This document shows, piece after piece, positions 34,312 to 42,585 of a stretch of 64,000 nt of DNA (position 1 is the first letter of the stretch; every line of letters begins with the position of its first letter). Made by a program: the position numbers and the translations under genes. The notes beneath the pieces were generated by a model that was given only the letters and a program-made list of their open reading frames with translations, did not search any database and was not told the DNA's origin. Source of the DNA: Enterobacter_D sp963521185. Lineage in GTDB: Bacteria > Pseudomonadota > Gammaproteobacteria > Enterobacterales > Enterobacteriaceae. The DNA lies in contig CAUQTV010000002.1 in NCBI GenBank assembly GCA_963521185.1, positions 372,001-436,000 of the forward strand, written 5' to 3'.

Positions 34312-34499
34312 ATGCCTGACGGAGTTCACACTTGTAAGTTTCCAACTACGTTGTAGACTTTACATCGCCAGGGGTGCTCGGCATAAGCCGAAGATATCGG
34401 TAGAGTTAATATTGAGCAATGCCCCCGGTGAAGGATTTAACCGTGTTTTCTCTGGCGAGAAATTCATGGCGAATTTTGGATGATAACGAGGCGCAAAAA
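34312..34499 (+). promoter_or_regulatory. ompA promoter and long 5' leader with MicA target
   Basis: TTGTAA (34332-34337) and TAGACT (34354-34359) lie 16 bp apart, giving a start near 34367 and a leader of about 133 bases, as in E. coli. The leader keeps the stabilising hairpins, including GCTCGGCATAAGCCGA. The stretch GATAACGAGGCGC just before the start codon is the known MicA sRNA target in E. coli. The rest of the sulA-ompA gap (34145-34311) shows no gene. Confidence 0.8.
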
Positions 34500-35561
34500 A
34501 TGAAAAAGACAGCTATCGCGATTGCAGTGGCACTGGCTGGCTTCGCTACCGTAGCGCAGGCCGCTCCGAAAGATAATACCTGGTATACTGGTGCGAAACT
34601 GGGCTGGTCCCAGTACCACGATACTGGTTTCATTCCGAACAACGGCCCAACCCACGAAAATCAGCTGGGTGCAGGCGCGTTCGGTGGCTATCAGGTTAAC
34701 CCGTATGTTGGTTTTGAAATGGGTTATGACTGGCTGGGTCGCGAAGAATACAAAGGCAGCAATGTCAATGGCGCGTTCAAAGCTCAAGGCGTTCAGCTGA
34801 CCGCTAAGCTGAGCTACCCGGTTGCTGACGATCTGGATATCTACACTCGTCTGGGTGGTATGGTATGGCGTGCAGATGCGAAAGCAAACGTCCCAGGTGT
34901 TGCTGGTGCTAACTTCAAAGACCACGATACTGGCGTTTCTCCAGTCTTCGCTGGTGGTGTTGAGTGGGCTGTTACCCGTGACATCGCTACCCGTCTGGAA
35001 TACCAGTGGGTTAACAACATCGGTGACGCTGAAACTGTGGGCACCCGCCAGGACAACGGTCTGCTGAGCGTAGGTGTTTCCTACCGTTTCGGTCAGCAGG
35101 AAGAGATGGCTCCAGTAGTTGCTCCGGCACCGGCTCCGGCTCCGGAAGTGTCTACCAAGCATTTCACCCTGAAGTCTGACGTTCTGTTCACCTTCAACAA
35201 ATCCACCCTGAAACCGGAAGGTCAGCAGGCACTGGATCAGCTGTACTCCCAGCTGAGCAACCTGGATCCGAAAGACGGTTCCGTTGTTGTTCTGGGCTTC
35301 ACCGACCGTATCGGTTCTGACGCTTACAACCAGGGTCTGTCCGAGAAACGTGCTCAGTCTGTTGTTGACTACCTGGTCTCTAAAGGTATCCCGTCCAACA
35401 AGATCTCCGCACGTGGTATGGGCGAATCTAACCCGGTTACCGGTAGCACCTGTGACAACGTGAAAGCGCGCCCTGCGCTGATCGATTGCCTGGCGCCGGA
35501 CCGTCGCGTAGAAATTGAAGTGAAAGGCAGCAAAGACGTTGTAACTCAGCCGCAGGCTTAA
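34500..35561 (+). CDS. ompA: Outer membrane protein A
   Basis: A 353-residue outer membrane protein (346 aa in E. coli). The signal peptide MKKTAIAIAVALAGFATVAQA is cut after residue 21. An eight-stranded beta-barrel spans about 22-195 (NTWYTGAKLGWSQYHDTGF, YRFGQQEE). A Pro-Ala hinge follows (APAPAPAPE). The C-terminal OmpA domain binds peptidoglycan through the Asp and Arg in the LDPKDGSVVVLGFTDRIGSDAYNQ region and RVEIEVKG. Surface loops differ from K-12. Codon use is strongly biased to preferred codons, as usual for this abundant protein. Confidence 0.98.
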   Translation: MKKTAIAIAVALAGFATVAQAAPKDNTWYTGAKLGWSQYHDTGFIPNNGPTHENQLGAGAFGGYQVNPYVGFEMGYDWLGREEYKGSNVNGAFKAQGVQLTAKLSYPVADDLDIYTRLGGMVWRADAKANVPGVAGANFKDHDTGVSPVFAGGVEWAVTRDIATRLEYQWVNNIGDAETVGTRQDNGLLSVGVSYRFGQQEEMAPVVAPAPAPAPEVSTKHFTLKSDVLFTFNKSTLKPEGQQALDQLYSQLSNLDPKDGSVVVLGFTDRIGSDAYNQGLSEKRAQSVVDYLVSKGIPSNKISARGMGESNPVTGSTCDNVKARPALIDCLAPDRRVEIEVKGSKDVVTQPQA

Positions 35562-35574
35562 GTTTACGTCTTAT

Positions 35575-35603
35575 AAAAAAACCCCGCCTCTGCGGGGTTT
35601 TTT
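35575..35603 (+). terminator. Terminator of ompA
   Basis: The stem CCCCGC / GCGGGG, extended by A-T pairs, with a four-base loop is followed by six T. Confidence 0.9.
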
Positions 35604-35641
35604 ATTGTCTGTGATAAATCGAATCAGAGAGACGGGGCCGG

Positions 35642-36094
35642 TTACTCTTTCCCGAGCAGCGCCTGAAGATCCTGCTTCAACGTCGACATCTGACTGGCAT
35701 ATTTTTCTTTATGCTCCGCGTCTTCAATCAGTTGCACAATGGTTTCTGAAAGCGTTTTACCCCGACGCTGCGCAAGGCCAGCCAGCCGCTGCCAGACCAT
35801 GAACTCAAGATCGATGGATTTTTTACGCGTATGCTGATGCTCAGCATTAAAGTGCCGTTTACGCCGTGCGCGGATCGTCTGTTTCATGCGGTTCATCAGC
35901 GCGGCATTCATATGCTGCGCGATCCATTCATTCACGCGAACCGGCTCGTTTTCCAGCGTCAACAGCAAATCGACAGCGTCAATGGCCGCACTGGTTTCTA
36001 TATAGCGCGTGATCAATTCACCTTCACGGTGCTTTTTCACCAGGTACTTCCATTTCCAGCCGCTTTCAAGATTTTCCAGTTGTTGGTATTTCAT
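35642..36094 (-). CDS. matP: Ter macrodomain protein MatP
   Basis: A 150-residue protein, the same length as E. coli MatP (YcbG). It binds matS sites and organises the terminus macrodomain with MukBEF and ZapB. It has an N-terminal four-helix part, the ribbon-helix-helix stretch TRKKSIDLEFMVWQRLAGLAQRRGKTLSETI, and a C-terminal coiled coil. The DNA-contacting basic segment RARRKRHFNAEHQHT is conserved. Confidence 0.96.
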   Translation of the reverse strand: MKYQQLENLESGWKWKYLVKKHREGELITRYIETSAAIDAVDLLLTLENEPVRVNEWIAQHMNAALMNRMKQTIRARRKRHFNAEHQHTRKKSIDLEFMVWQRLAGLAQRRGKTLSETIVQLIEDAEHKEKYASQMSTLKQDLQALLGKE

Positions 36095-36279
36095 CGCGAT
36101 CTCAGTGTTACCGTGTAACTCAGTTCAGAATATCAGTTTTTTAGCAATCTGCTGAAAAGAAATCACATCTTGTGAAGGCAGAAACGACTTTGCATGCCTT
36201 AAAACGTCTATTCAGGGTGTGCGAAATTGCTGCTTACGGTATAATTCCGCCCTTTACATCTGACGATAAAACCGCGACT

Positions 36280-38040
36280 TTGACCATTACTAAATTAGCC
36301 TGGCACGACCTTGTCCCTGATACCGACAGCTATCAGGACGTGTTTAATCAGTCCGATGTTGCGCCTGAGAATGCGTTAACCCTCGGTGACACGCAGCCTC
36401 GTTTGCAGTACGCGCTGGAGCAGTTGCTTCATCCGTTAGCATCGTCACGCTTTTTATTGGCCAAAGCGCCAGAAGAGACGGAATATCTCGGCCTTATCGC
36501 TGACACCGCCGGGCAACTGCTGCCGGAAGAGCCGCCGCTGGTCGGGGGTCAGTATCTGATCGAAGGACACACCGTCACCTTTAATCCTGTGGCCGGGCAT
36601 GATGCCAATTTCACCACCAAAAGCCACGTTGTGGTGGCTGACTGGGTGGAAGCTGAACAGCTGTTTGGCTGCCTGCGTCAGTTTAATCAGTCAATAACGC
36701 TGCAACCCGGTATGGTGCACCAGGCCAACGGCGGGGTGCTGGTCATTTCATTACGTACCTTGCTGGCGCAGCCTTTATTGTGGATGCGTCTAAAAACCAT
36801 GGTTACGCGTCAGCGCTTTGACTGGGTCTCCTTTGACGAATCCCGTCCCCTGCCCCTCAGCATTCCCTCAATGCCGTTGCAGCTCAAAGTTATCCTCGTG
36901 GGCGAGCGCGATTCGCTGGCTGAATTCCAGGAGATGGAGCCTGAGCTTGCCGGGCAATCCATTTACAGTGAGTACGAAGACAACCTGCAAATTGATGATG
37001 CTGACACGCTGGCGCAGTGGTGCGCATGGGTGCAGCATGTCGCCCTCACGACAGACCTGCCCGTCCCTGCGCCGGACGCCTGGCCGGTGCTGATCCGGGA
37101 AGCGGTGCGTTACACCGGCGATCAGGAAACGCTGCCGTTATGCCCGCTGTGGCTTGGCCGTCAGCTGCGTGAAGTGGCCGCGCTGGGTGCCGATGATCGT
37201 GTCGATGCCGATCAGCTACAAACCATGCTCAGCCAGCGCGAATGGCGCGAAGGTTATCTGCCGGAGCGCATCCAGGACGAAATCCTGCTTGAGCAGATCC
37301 TCATCGAAACCGACGGCGAGCGCGTGGGTCAAATTAACGCCCTGTCGGTGGTTGAATTTCCCGGTCATCCACGCGCGTTCGGCGAGCCTTCACGTATCAG
37401 CTGCGTGGTGCATATTGGTGACGGCGAATTTAACGACATTGAGCGCAAATCCGAGCTGGGCGGGAATATTCACGCCAAAGGCATGATGATCATGCAGGCC
37501 TTTTTGATGGCAGAGCTTCAGCTTGAACAGCAAATCCCCTTCTCCGCGTCGCTGACTTTTGAACAGTCCTACAGCGAAGTGGACGGTGATAGCGCCTCGA
37601 TGGCCGAGCTTTGCGCGCTGATTAGCGCCCTCGCCGATGTCCCGGTTAATCAGAGCCTGGCGATCACCGGCTCTGTCGATCAGTTTGGTCGCGCCCAGCC
37701 CGTGGGCGGGCTGAACGAGAAAATTGAAGGCTTCTTCGCCATTTGCCAGCAGCGTGGCCTGACCGGCAAGCAGGGGGTCATCATTCCCGCACCTAACGTA
37801 CGCCATCTTTGCCTTAAGCAGGAATTACTCGACGCGATCGCCGCAGAACAATTCTTCATTTGGGCCATTGATGATGTCACGGATGCGCTACCCTTACTGA
37901 CAAACCTGGTCTGGGATGGCGAAGGACAAACCACACTGAGTCAGACGATTCAGGAACGTATCGCGCAGGCAACACAGCTCGATGCACGGCATCGTTTTCC
38001 CTGGCCGTTACGCTGGTTGAACTGGTTTGTACCGAACTGA
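36280..38040 (+). CDS. ycbZ: Lon-like protease YcbZ (LonH)
   Basis: A 586-residue protein, exactly the length of E. coli YcbZ, when started at the TTG at 36280 (LTITKLAWHDL). The open frame extends further upstream to 36172, but that extension has no E. coli counterpart. The C-terminal Lon-type (S16) domain has the catalytic Ser in DGDSASMAELCAL and the Lys in VGGLNEKIEGFF; the AAA-like part lacks a convincing Walker A. Its cellular substrates are unknown. fabA follows, and a FadR site overlaps its 3' end. Confidence 0.9.
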   Translation: MTITKLAWHDLVPDTDSYQDVFNQSDVAPENALTLGDTQPRLQYALEQLLHPLASSRFLLAKAPEETEYLGLIADTAGQLLPEEPPLVGGQYLIEGHTVTFNPVAGHDANFTTKSHVVVADWVEAEQLFGCLRQFNQSITLQPGMVHQANGGVLVISLRTLLAQPLLWMRLKTMVTRQRFDWVSFDESRPLPLSIPSMPLQLKVILVGERDSLAEFQEMEPELAGQSIYSEYEDNLQIDDADTLAQWCAWVQHVALTTDLPVPAPDAWPVLIREAVRYTGDQETLPLCPLWLGRQLREVAALGADDRVDADQLQTMLSQREWREGYLPERIQDEILLEQILIETDGERVGQINALSVVEFPGHPRAFGEPSRISCVVHIGDGEFNDIERKSELGGNIHAKGMMIMQAFLMAELQLEQQIPFSASLTFEQSYSEVDGDSASMAELCALISALADVPVNQSLAITGSVDQFGRAQPVGGLNEKIEGFFAICQQRGLTGKQGVIIPAPNVRHLCLKQELLDAIAAEQFFIWAIDDVTDALPLLTNLVWDGEGQTTLSQTIQERIAQATQLDARHRFPWPLRWLNWFVPN

Positions 38041-38070
38041 TCGGACTTGTTCAGCGTACACGTGTTAGCT
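38035..38070 (+). promoter_or_regulatory. FadR and FabR sites of fabA
   Basis: AACTGATCGGACTTGTT (38035-38051) resembles the FadR operator and overlaps the ycbZ stop. AGCGTACACGTGTTAGCT (38053-38070) is the imperfect palindrome of the FabR site in E. coli fabA. FadR activates and FabR represses fabA, so both controls of unsaturated fatty acid synthesis appear conserved. Confidence 0.75.
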
Positions 38071-38108
38071 ATCCTGCGTGCTTCACTAAAATAAGGCTTA
38101 CTGAGAAC

Positions 38109-38627
38109 ATGGTAGATAAACGCGAATCCTATACGAAAGAAGATCTTCTTGCCTCCGGTCGCGGTGAACTGTTTGGCGCGAAAGGCCCGCAGTTACCGGC
38201 CCCCCAAATGCTGATGATGGATCGTGTCATCAAAATGAGCGAAACGGGCGGTAATTTCGACAAAGGGTATGTTGAAGCAGAGCTGGATATCAATCCGGAC
38301 CTGTGGTTCTTCGGTTGCCATTTTATTGGCGATCCGGTAATGCCTGGCTGTCTGGGCCTGGATGCCATGTGGCAGCTGGTAGGGTTCTATCTCGGCTGGC
38401 TCGGCGGTGAAGGCAAAGGCCGTGCGCTGGGCGTGGGTGAAGTGAAGCTGACGGGGCAGATCCTGCCAACCGCAAAAAAAGTCACCTACCGTATCCATTT
38501 TAAACGCGTGATCAACCGCCGTTTGATTATGGGTCTGGCGGATGGTGAAGTGCTGGTGGATGGTCGTCAGATCTACACCGCGACCGATTTGAAAGTGGGT
38601 CTGTTCCAGGACACTTCAGCCTTCTGA
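38109..38627 (+). CDS. fabA: 3-hydroxydecanoyl-ACP dehydratase/isomerase FabA
   Basis: A 172-residue hot-dog-fold enzyme, the same length as E. coli FabA. It dehydrates 3-hydroxydecanoyl-ACP and isomerises the product to the cis-3 form, the entry to unsaturated fatty acids. The catalytic His is in FFGCHFIGDPVMPG and the Asp in GCLGLDAMWQL. It is placed as in E. coli, between ycbZ and rmf. Confidence 0.97.
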   Translation: MVDKRESYTKEDLLASGRGELFGAKGPQLPAPQMLMMDRVIKMSETGGNFDKGYVEAELDINPDLWFFGCHFIGDPVMPGCLGLDAMWQLVGFYLGWLGGEGKGRALGVGEVKLTGQILPTAKKVTYRIHFKRVINRRLIMGLADGEVLVDGRQIYTATDLKVGLFQDTSAF

Positions 38628-38641
38628 TATCCTGAAAGGCG

Positions 38642-38664
38642 AAACCTCCGCCAGGCGGAGGTTT
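38642..38664. terminator. Hairpin between fabA and rmf
   Basis: A perfect ten-base stem AAACCTCCGC / GCGGAGGTTT with a three-base loop. The tails are only mildly T-rich on either strand (TTTCTAAC; TTTCGCCTTT), so it may end both convergent transcripts or act as a stabilising hairpin. Confidence 0.6.
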
Positions 38665-38682
38665 CTAACTAAAGAGACAGAA

Positions 38683-38850
38683 TCAGGCGATTACCGTCCT
38701 GTCCTCCATGGCTTCTCGCCAGCCTCCCAGCCAGTACGACCTCTGATTCAGCGTCTGATATGGACACATTTCTTTTGAGCGTCCGGCGATGCCGGCCTGA
38801 TAACCACGTTGATGTGCCCGTTCCAGGCGATCTCGTTTTTGTCTCTTCAT
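38683..38850 (-). CDS. rmf: Ribosome modulation factor Rmf
   Basis: A 55-residue basic protein, the same length as E. coli RMF, that pairs 70S ribosomes into inactive 100S dimers in stationary phase. It begins MKRQKRDRLERAHQRGYQAG and contains GRSKEMCPY, NQRSYWLGGWREAMED. GAGG lies four bases ahead of the start. A longer frame in another register (38669-38926) is only a shadow. The 38851-39052 region upstream carries its promoter, not resolved by eye; no other gene is seen there. Confidence 0.96.
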   Translation of the reverse strand: MKRQKRDRLERAHQRGYQAGIAGRSKEMCPYQTLNQRSYWLGGWREAMEDRTVIA

Positions 38851-39052
38851 GCCTCGTTTCCCTCATTTTTTGAGTCTGGTGGAAAAGAAAACAGTGATTA
38901 CAAATCGCGCAATCACGTTTAAGCAATACCGCGAATAAACGCCATCGTCAATGCGCAAAATTCACGCCAGTGTCATAAATGTGAGCTACGCGTAACTTCA
39001 TTTGTACAAAAACTGTGAACCGGCACAAGTATTAAGCTTTCCGTCTGTGCAA

Positions 39053-39091
39053 AAAAAAGCCACCGAGGGGGATAAACCAGGGTGGCTTTTT
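39053..39091 (-). terminator. Terminator of the pqi operon
   Basis: The stem AAAAGCCACC / GGTGGCTTTT encloses a 16-base loop; on the minus strand it is followed by eight T. It lies 15 bp after pqiC. Confidence 0.8.
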
Positions 39092-39105
39092 AGGATTAAT
39101 TGCAG

Positions 39106-39672
39106 TTACGGCATGCGGTTCAACTCGCGTGCGATATCACTGGCCTCACGGCCCCAGGCTTCACCCAGGGTTTTCACCATCGCGTCGTAACCATCCTGCT
39201 GCTGTTTCATCTCAATATGGAACGGACGCTTGCTGAGTTGCCCCTGATGGTTCAGCAACCACTCACCGCTGACGATCACCCGGCCATCATAGCGCCCGTG
39301 AAAACCCGTGACGGTAACATTTAAGGTATCCTGATCGTTACCCAGCGGCGACGATGCCACCACCCATCCCGGCAGTTGCTGACCAAGATTCGCCACAAGC
39401 GTTGTGCGAAGCTGCTGGTCGAGCGGACTGGCCCACAGGTTTTTCGTCGCAATCGCATATTTCACGTCGCTGGTCTGATAGACCACGCCGTTCCCCGCCA
39501 GATAGTCCGGCACCGACACCTGCTCGACCCACAGCAGCCGGGTATTCGCCCCGTTTTGCGTCTGGGAAGCCGCCTGTGGCGGGGTCGGCAACTGGTAATA
39601 GTTGGTTTCATCCACGCTGCTGCTACAGGCCGCCAGCAAAAGTGCGGCGGCGATGACTACTCCATTTCTCAT
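39106..39672 (-). CDS. pqiC: PqiC lipoprotein
   Basis: A 188-residue outer membrane lipoprotein (E. coli PqiC/YmbA, 187 aa) that contacts the PqiB needle and completes the PqiABC lipid transport bridge. The lipobox LLAAC gives Cys16 as the lipidated residue. The DUF330/ABC-type auxiliary pattern is seen in RLLWVEQVSVPDYLAGNGVVYQ and YDGRVIVSGEWLL. The start overlaps the pqiB stop (ATGA). Confidence 0.93.
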   Translation of the reverse strand: MRNGVVIAAALLLAACSSSVDETNYYQLPTPPQAASQTQNGANTRLLWVEQVSVPDYLAGNGVVYQTSDVKYAIATKNLWASPLDQQLRTTLVANLGQQLPGWVVASSPLGNDQDTLNVTVTGFHGRYDGRVIVSGEWLLNHQGQLSKRPFHIEMKQQQDGYDAMVKTLGEAWGREASDIARELNRMP

Positions 39673-41312
39673 TCTTTTGCCCTCTTCGGTTCGGGATCTT
39701 TTTTATCCTTCGCTTCAAACACCAGCGCATTGCTCTTATTGTTGAGGGTTTTCAGCACCGGCTGCAATTCCCGCAGTACCTGATCCAGACGCTGCATATC
39801 GGCGACCATTTTGTTATAGGCCGCAGAACCTGGCTGGAAGCCCTGCATGCTGCGATTAAGCTCCCTGAGCGTTTTCTGCATATCCGCAGGCAGCTGCTGT
39901 GCCGACTGGCTGGCGGTGATGGTGTTCAGGTTATCCAGCGTCGTTTGCAGACGGCGCATGGTGCGCTGGGTTTCCGTCAGTGAATTGGTGGCCTGTTCAA
40001 TCATCGGATTGAGTGGCAGATTATTGATTTTATCCAGCGTGTCCATCAGGCGCTGCTGGATTTGCGCCAGCCCACCACTGGTGGTCGGGATGATCTGGTA
40101 GCCACCAAATTCACGTATGCCGGTAACCGGTTTGGCTTTCGGGTCAAAGTCCATATCGATATACAGCGCACCCGTCACAAGGTTGCCGGTTTTCAGCGTC
40201 GCACGAAGTCCCTGGTCGATGAGGCTCTTCATGTGGGCCTGCACATCAGGGATTTCACCGCCTAACTGTCTGGAAAGACGCTCAGGTTCGATGCGGATCA
40301 AAATTGGTATCCGGTAATCATGATTCAGCCCCTGACGCAGCCCCGGTACGGTAACCGGCACTTTGCTCACTGTACCCAGACGAATCCCGCGGAACTCTAC
40401 CGGTGCCCCCGCCTGCAAGCCGCGAATGGAGTCTTTGAAGAACATCAGGTAATCAATATGATCGGTGTACAACGAATCCTGAATGCTGCGCTGATCGTCG
40501 TAGAGCGGGAATTCACTTTTCGTGGCAATCGGCTCGCCAAGCTCAATGCCTTCAGGCACGTCGAAGCTTACCCCGCCGCCAAACAGCGTGGTCAGCGATC
40601 CCATTTCCACGCGCATTCCGGCGGCGGTCAGATCCACTGCAATACCGCTGTCTTTCCAGAAGCGCACGTTGCTGGTGACCAGGCGATCGTTTGGCGCGTT
40701 GATAAACAGCTGGTAGCTGATGGTGCGCTTTTGCGAATCAAAAGTGCTGGTCTCAACCGAGCCTACGCGATAGCCACGAAACAGCACCGGGTCACCGGGC
40801 GAGAGCTGGCCCGCTTTTTTACTGTCGAGGATCACGCGAATGCCTTTCGCATCCGGCGGTGCCAGCGGTGGGGAATCGAGCAGCTTATAGCTGTCAGGCT
40901 GCGCGCCCTTGCTGCCGGGTTGCAGCTCGATATAGGCCCCGGAGAGCAGCGTACCCAGACCGCTGATACCTTCGCGCCCGACCTGCGGTTTTACCACCCA
41001 AAATACCGAGTCGCCGTGCAGCAGTTTACTCATGTCCGCGTTCAGCCGCGCTTTAATTTCCACGCGGGTTAAATCGTCGGACAGCGTTGCGGTTTCTACG
41101 ACGCCAACGTCAATGCTGCGACTTTTAATCGTGGTTTTACCCGCTTCAATGCCTTCCGCATTGGTGGTAATCAGCGTGACCTCGGGTCCCTGATGACTGT
41201 AGTGGTAAAAAAGGATCCATGCGCCAATCAGCGCAGTGACGATGGGAAAAATCCACACCGGCGACCAGTTTTTTACCTTCTGCACTTTCGCGTCCCCACT
41301 CTTCGTCTCCAT
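39669..41312 (-). CDS. pqiB: MCE-family protein PqiB
   Basis: A 547-residue protein (546 aa in E. coli) with one N-terminal membrane helix (about 20-40) and three MCE domains, followed by a long helical needle that spans the periplasm. Repeats of the MCE pattern are seen in GPEVTLITTNAEGIEAGKT, AKGIRVILDSKKAGQLSPGDPVLFRG and GLQAGAPVEFRGIRLGTV. The start at 41312 (METKSG) matches E. coli; an in-frame ATG six codons upstream overlaps the pqiA end. Confidence 0.95.
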   Translation of the reverse strand: METKSGDAKVQKVKNWSPVWIFPIVTALIGAWILFYHYSHQGPEVTLITTNAEGIEAGKTTIKSRSIDVGVVETATLSDDLTRVEIKARLNADMSKLLHGDSVFWVVKPQVGREGISGLGTLLSGAYIELQPGSKGAQPDSYKLLDSPPLAPPDAKGIRVILDSKKAGQLSPGDPVLFRGYRVGSVETSTFDSQKRTISYQLFINAPNDRLVTSNVRFWKDSGIAVDLTAAGMRVEMGSLTTLFGGGVSFDVPEGIELGEPIATKSEFPLYDDQRSIQDSLYTDHIDYLMFFKDSIRGLQAGAPVEFRGIRLGTVSKVPVTVPGLRQGLNHDYRIPILIRIEPERLSRQLGGEIPDVQAHMKSLIDQGLRATLKTGNLVTGALYIDMDFDPKAKPVTGIREFGGYQIIPTTSGGLAQIQQRLMDTLDKINNLPLNPMIEQATNSLTETQRTMRRLQTTLDNLNTITASQSAQQLPADMQKTLRELNRSMQGFQPGSAAYNKMVADMQRLDQVLRELQPVLKTLNNKSNALVFEAKDKKDPEPKRAKE

Positions 41313-41316
41313 GTTT

Positions 41317-42570
41317 TTACTGCTCCTCATGGCTTGATTCTGGCTCTCGATCCCAGGATAACCGGGGATCGAAGGTCATTGCCGCAAACATCGTCATGAT
41401 GACGACCAGCGCGAACATCAGCGCGCCGATTGCGGGGTATATGTTCATCAGTCCGCCCATGCGAACCAGGGCAGATAAGACAGCGATAACAAAGACATCG
41501 ATCATCGACCAGCGGCCGACAAACTCCACCACTTCGTAGATCAGATGCATTCGTTCGCTGTCGCGTTTTCCGTGACCTTTTGCGTCCCAGCATAACCATG
41601 CGAGAGCGATCATCTTCAGGGTTGGCACCATGATGCTGGCGATAAAAATCACCAGCGCGACCGGATACGATCCCTCCTGCCAGATGAGGATCACGCCAGC
41701 AATGATGGTTGATGGCATTTTATCGCCGAGCAAATCGGTGATCATAATCGGCAAAATATTGGCGGGCAGGTAAAGCAAAATGGAGGTTATCAGCAGCGCC
41801 AGCGTGAGCTGAAGGCTGTTTTTACGCCGTACATGGCCCCGGGTGTGGCAGCGCGGACAGTGCGTTTCGTCTGCCGGTAAAATTGCCGTGCAGCACGAGC
41901 AGGAGCGCAATCCCTGGCGAATACCCGCGATGCCAGGCTGTAGCGGCGCAGCCAGAGTCGGCATGGGCGCAATATCATCCCACAGCCAGCGACGATCCAC
42001 GCACTGGAAGGCGCGCAGCTGCAACAGGCAAAACAGACACCAGGGCAAAAAACTGCTGCCGATGCCGATATCGCCATAGGCCATCAGTTTGACGAAGCTG
42101 ACCAGCACGCCTGCCAGAAATATCTCTGACATGCCCCAGGATTTGAGATGAAACAGAATGCGCGCCAGCAGCAATTTGACCTGCTCCGGCAGCGGCACGC
42201 GATTGACCAGCAGCATAATGGTGATCAGGCAAAACGCCGGCACCAGCTGGACGAATAGCAAAAAGAAGGTGCCGAGACTGGCGTAATCTTCCGAAAACAT
42301 GACGCGCGGGATTTCCATCAGCGTCACCTCACTGGTGACCCCCGCGACGTTCATATTGACGAAAGGAAAGAGGTTCGACAGCAGCAGCATGAAAAGCGCC
42401 ACTATCGAATAGGCAGTGGGACGTTGCCGTGGCTCGTCCCACTGGGTTGTCAGCGTATGCCCACAGCGAGGGCAGGCCGCTTTATGGCCATGCTCAAGCG
42501 TGGGAAGTGCCACCAGCATGTCACACTGAGAACACAAAATGTGCCGGGCGGCGTGGTGGTGATCACACAT
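41317..42570 (-). CDS. pqiA: Inner membrane protein PqiA
   Basis: A 417-residue inner-membrane protein, the same length as E. coli PqiA. It has two PqiA domains, each with four membrane helices and a leading rubredoxin-like zinc ribbon (LCSQCDMLVALP...CPRCG and CTAILPADETHCPRCH). It feeds lipids to or from the PqiB tunnel. It lies 15 bases after uup and four bases before pqiB, so all are cotranscribed. The system is induced by paraquat through SoxRS in E. coli; no SoxS box was located here. Confidence 0.95.
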   Translation of the reverse strand: MCDHHHAARHILCSQCDMLVALPTLEHGHKAACPRCGHTLTTQWDEPRQRPTAYSIVALFMLLLSNLFPFVNMNVAGVTSEVTLMEIPRVMFSEDYASLGTFFLLFVQLVPAFCLITIMLLVNRVPLPEQVKLLLARILFHLKSWGMSEIFLAGVLVSFVKLMAYGDIGIGSSFLPWCLFCLLQLRAFQCVDRRWLWDDIAPMPTLAAPLQPGIAGIRQGLRSCSCCTAILPADETHCPRCHTRGHVRRKNSLQLTLALLITSILLYLPANILPIMITDLLGDKMPSTIIAGVILIWQEGSYPVALVIFIASIMVPTLKMIALAWLCWDAKGHGKRDSERMHLIYEVVEFVGRWSMIDVFVIAVLSALVRMGGLMNIYPAIGALMFALVVIMTMFAAMTFDPRLSWDREPESSHEEQ

Positions 42571-42585
42571 ACTGTGTTCCCTGAA

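Noticed and set aside
34217..34483. 88-codon frame upstream of ompA
   Set aside because: It covers the ompA promoter and leader, whose sequence is conserved as regulatory RNA, and the frame itself has no homology.
38669..38926. 85-codon frame overlapping rmf on the same strand
   Set aside because: The 55-residue Rmf in another register matches E. coli along its whole length and has its own ribosome site.
40320..41072. 250-codon open frame opposite pqiB
   Set aside because: Antisense shadow of a clear MCE-family gene.
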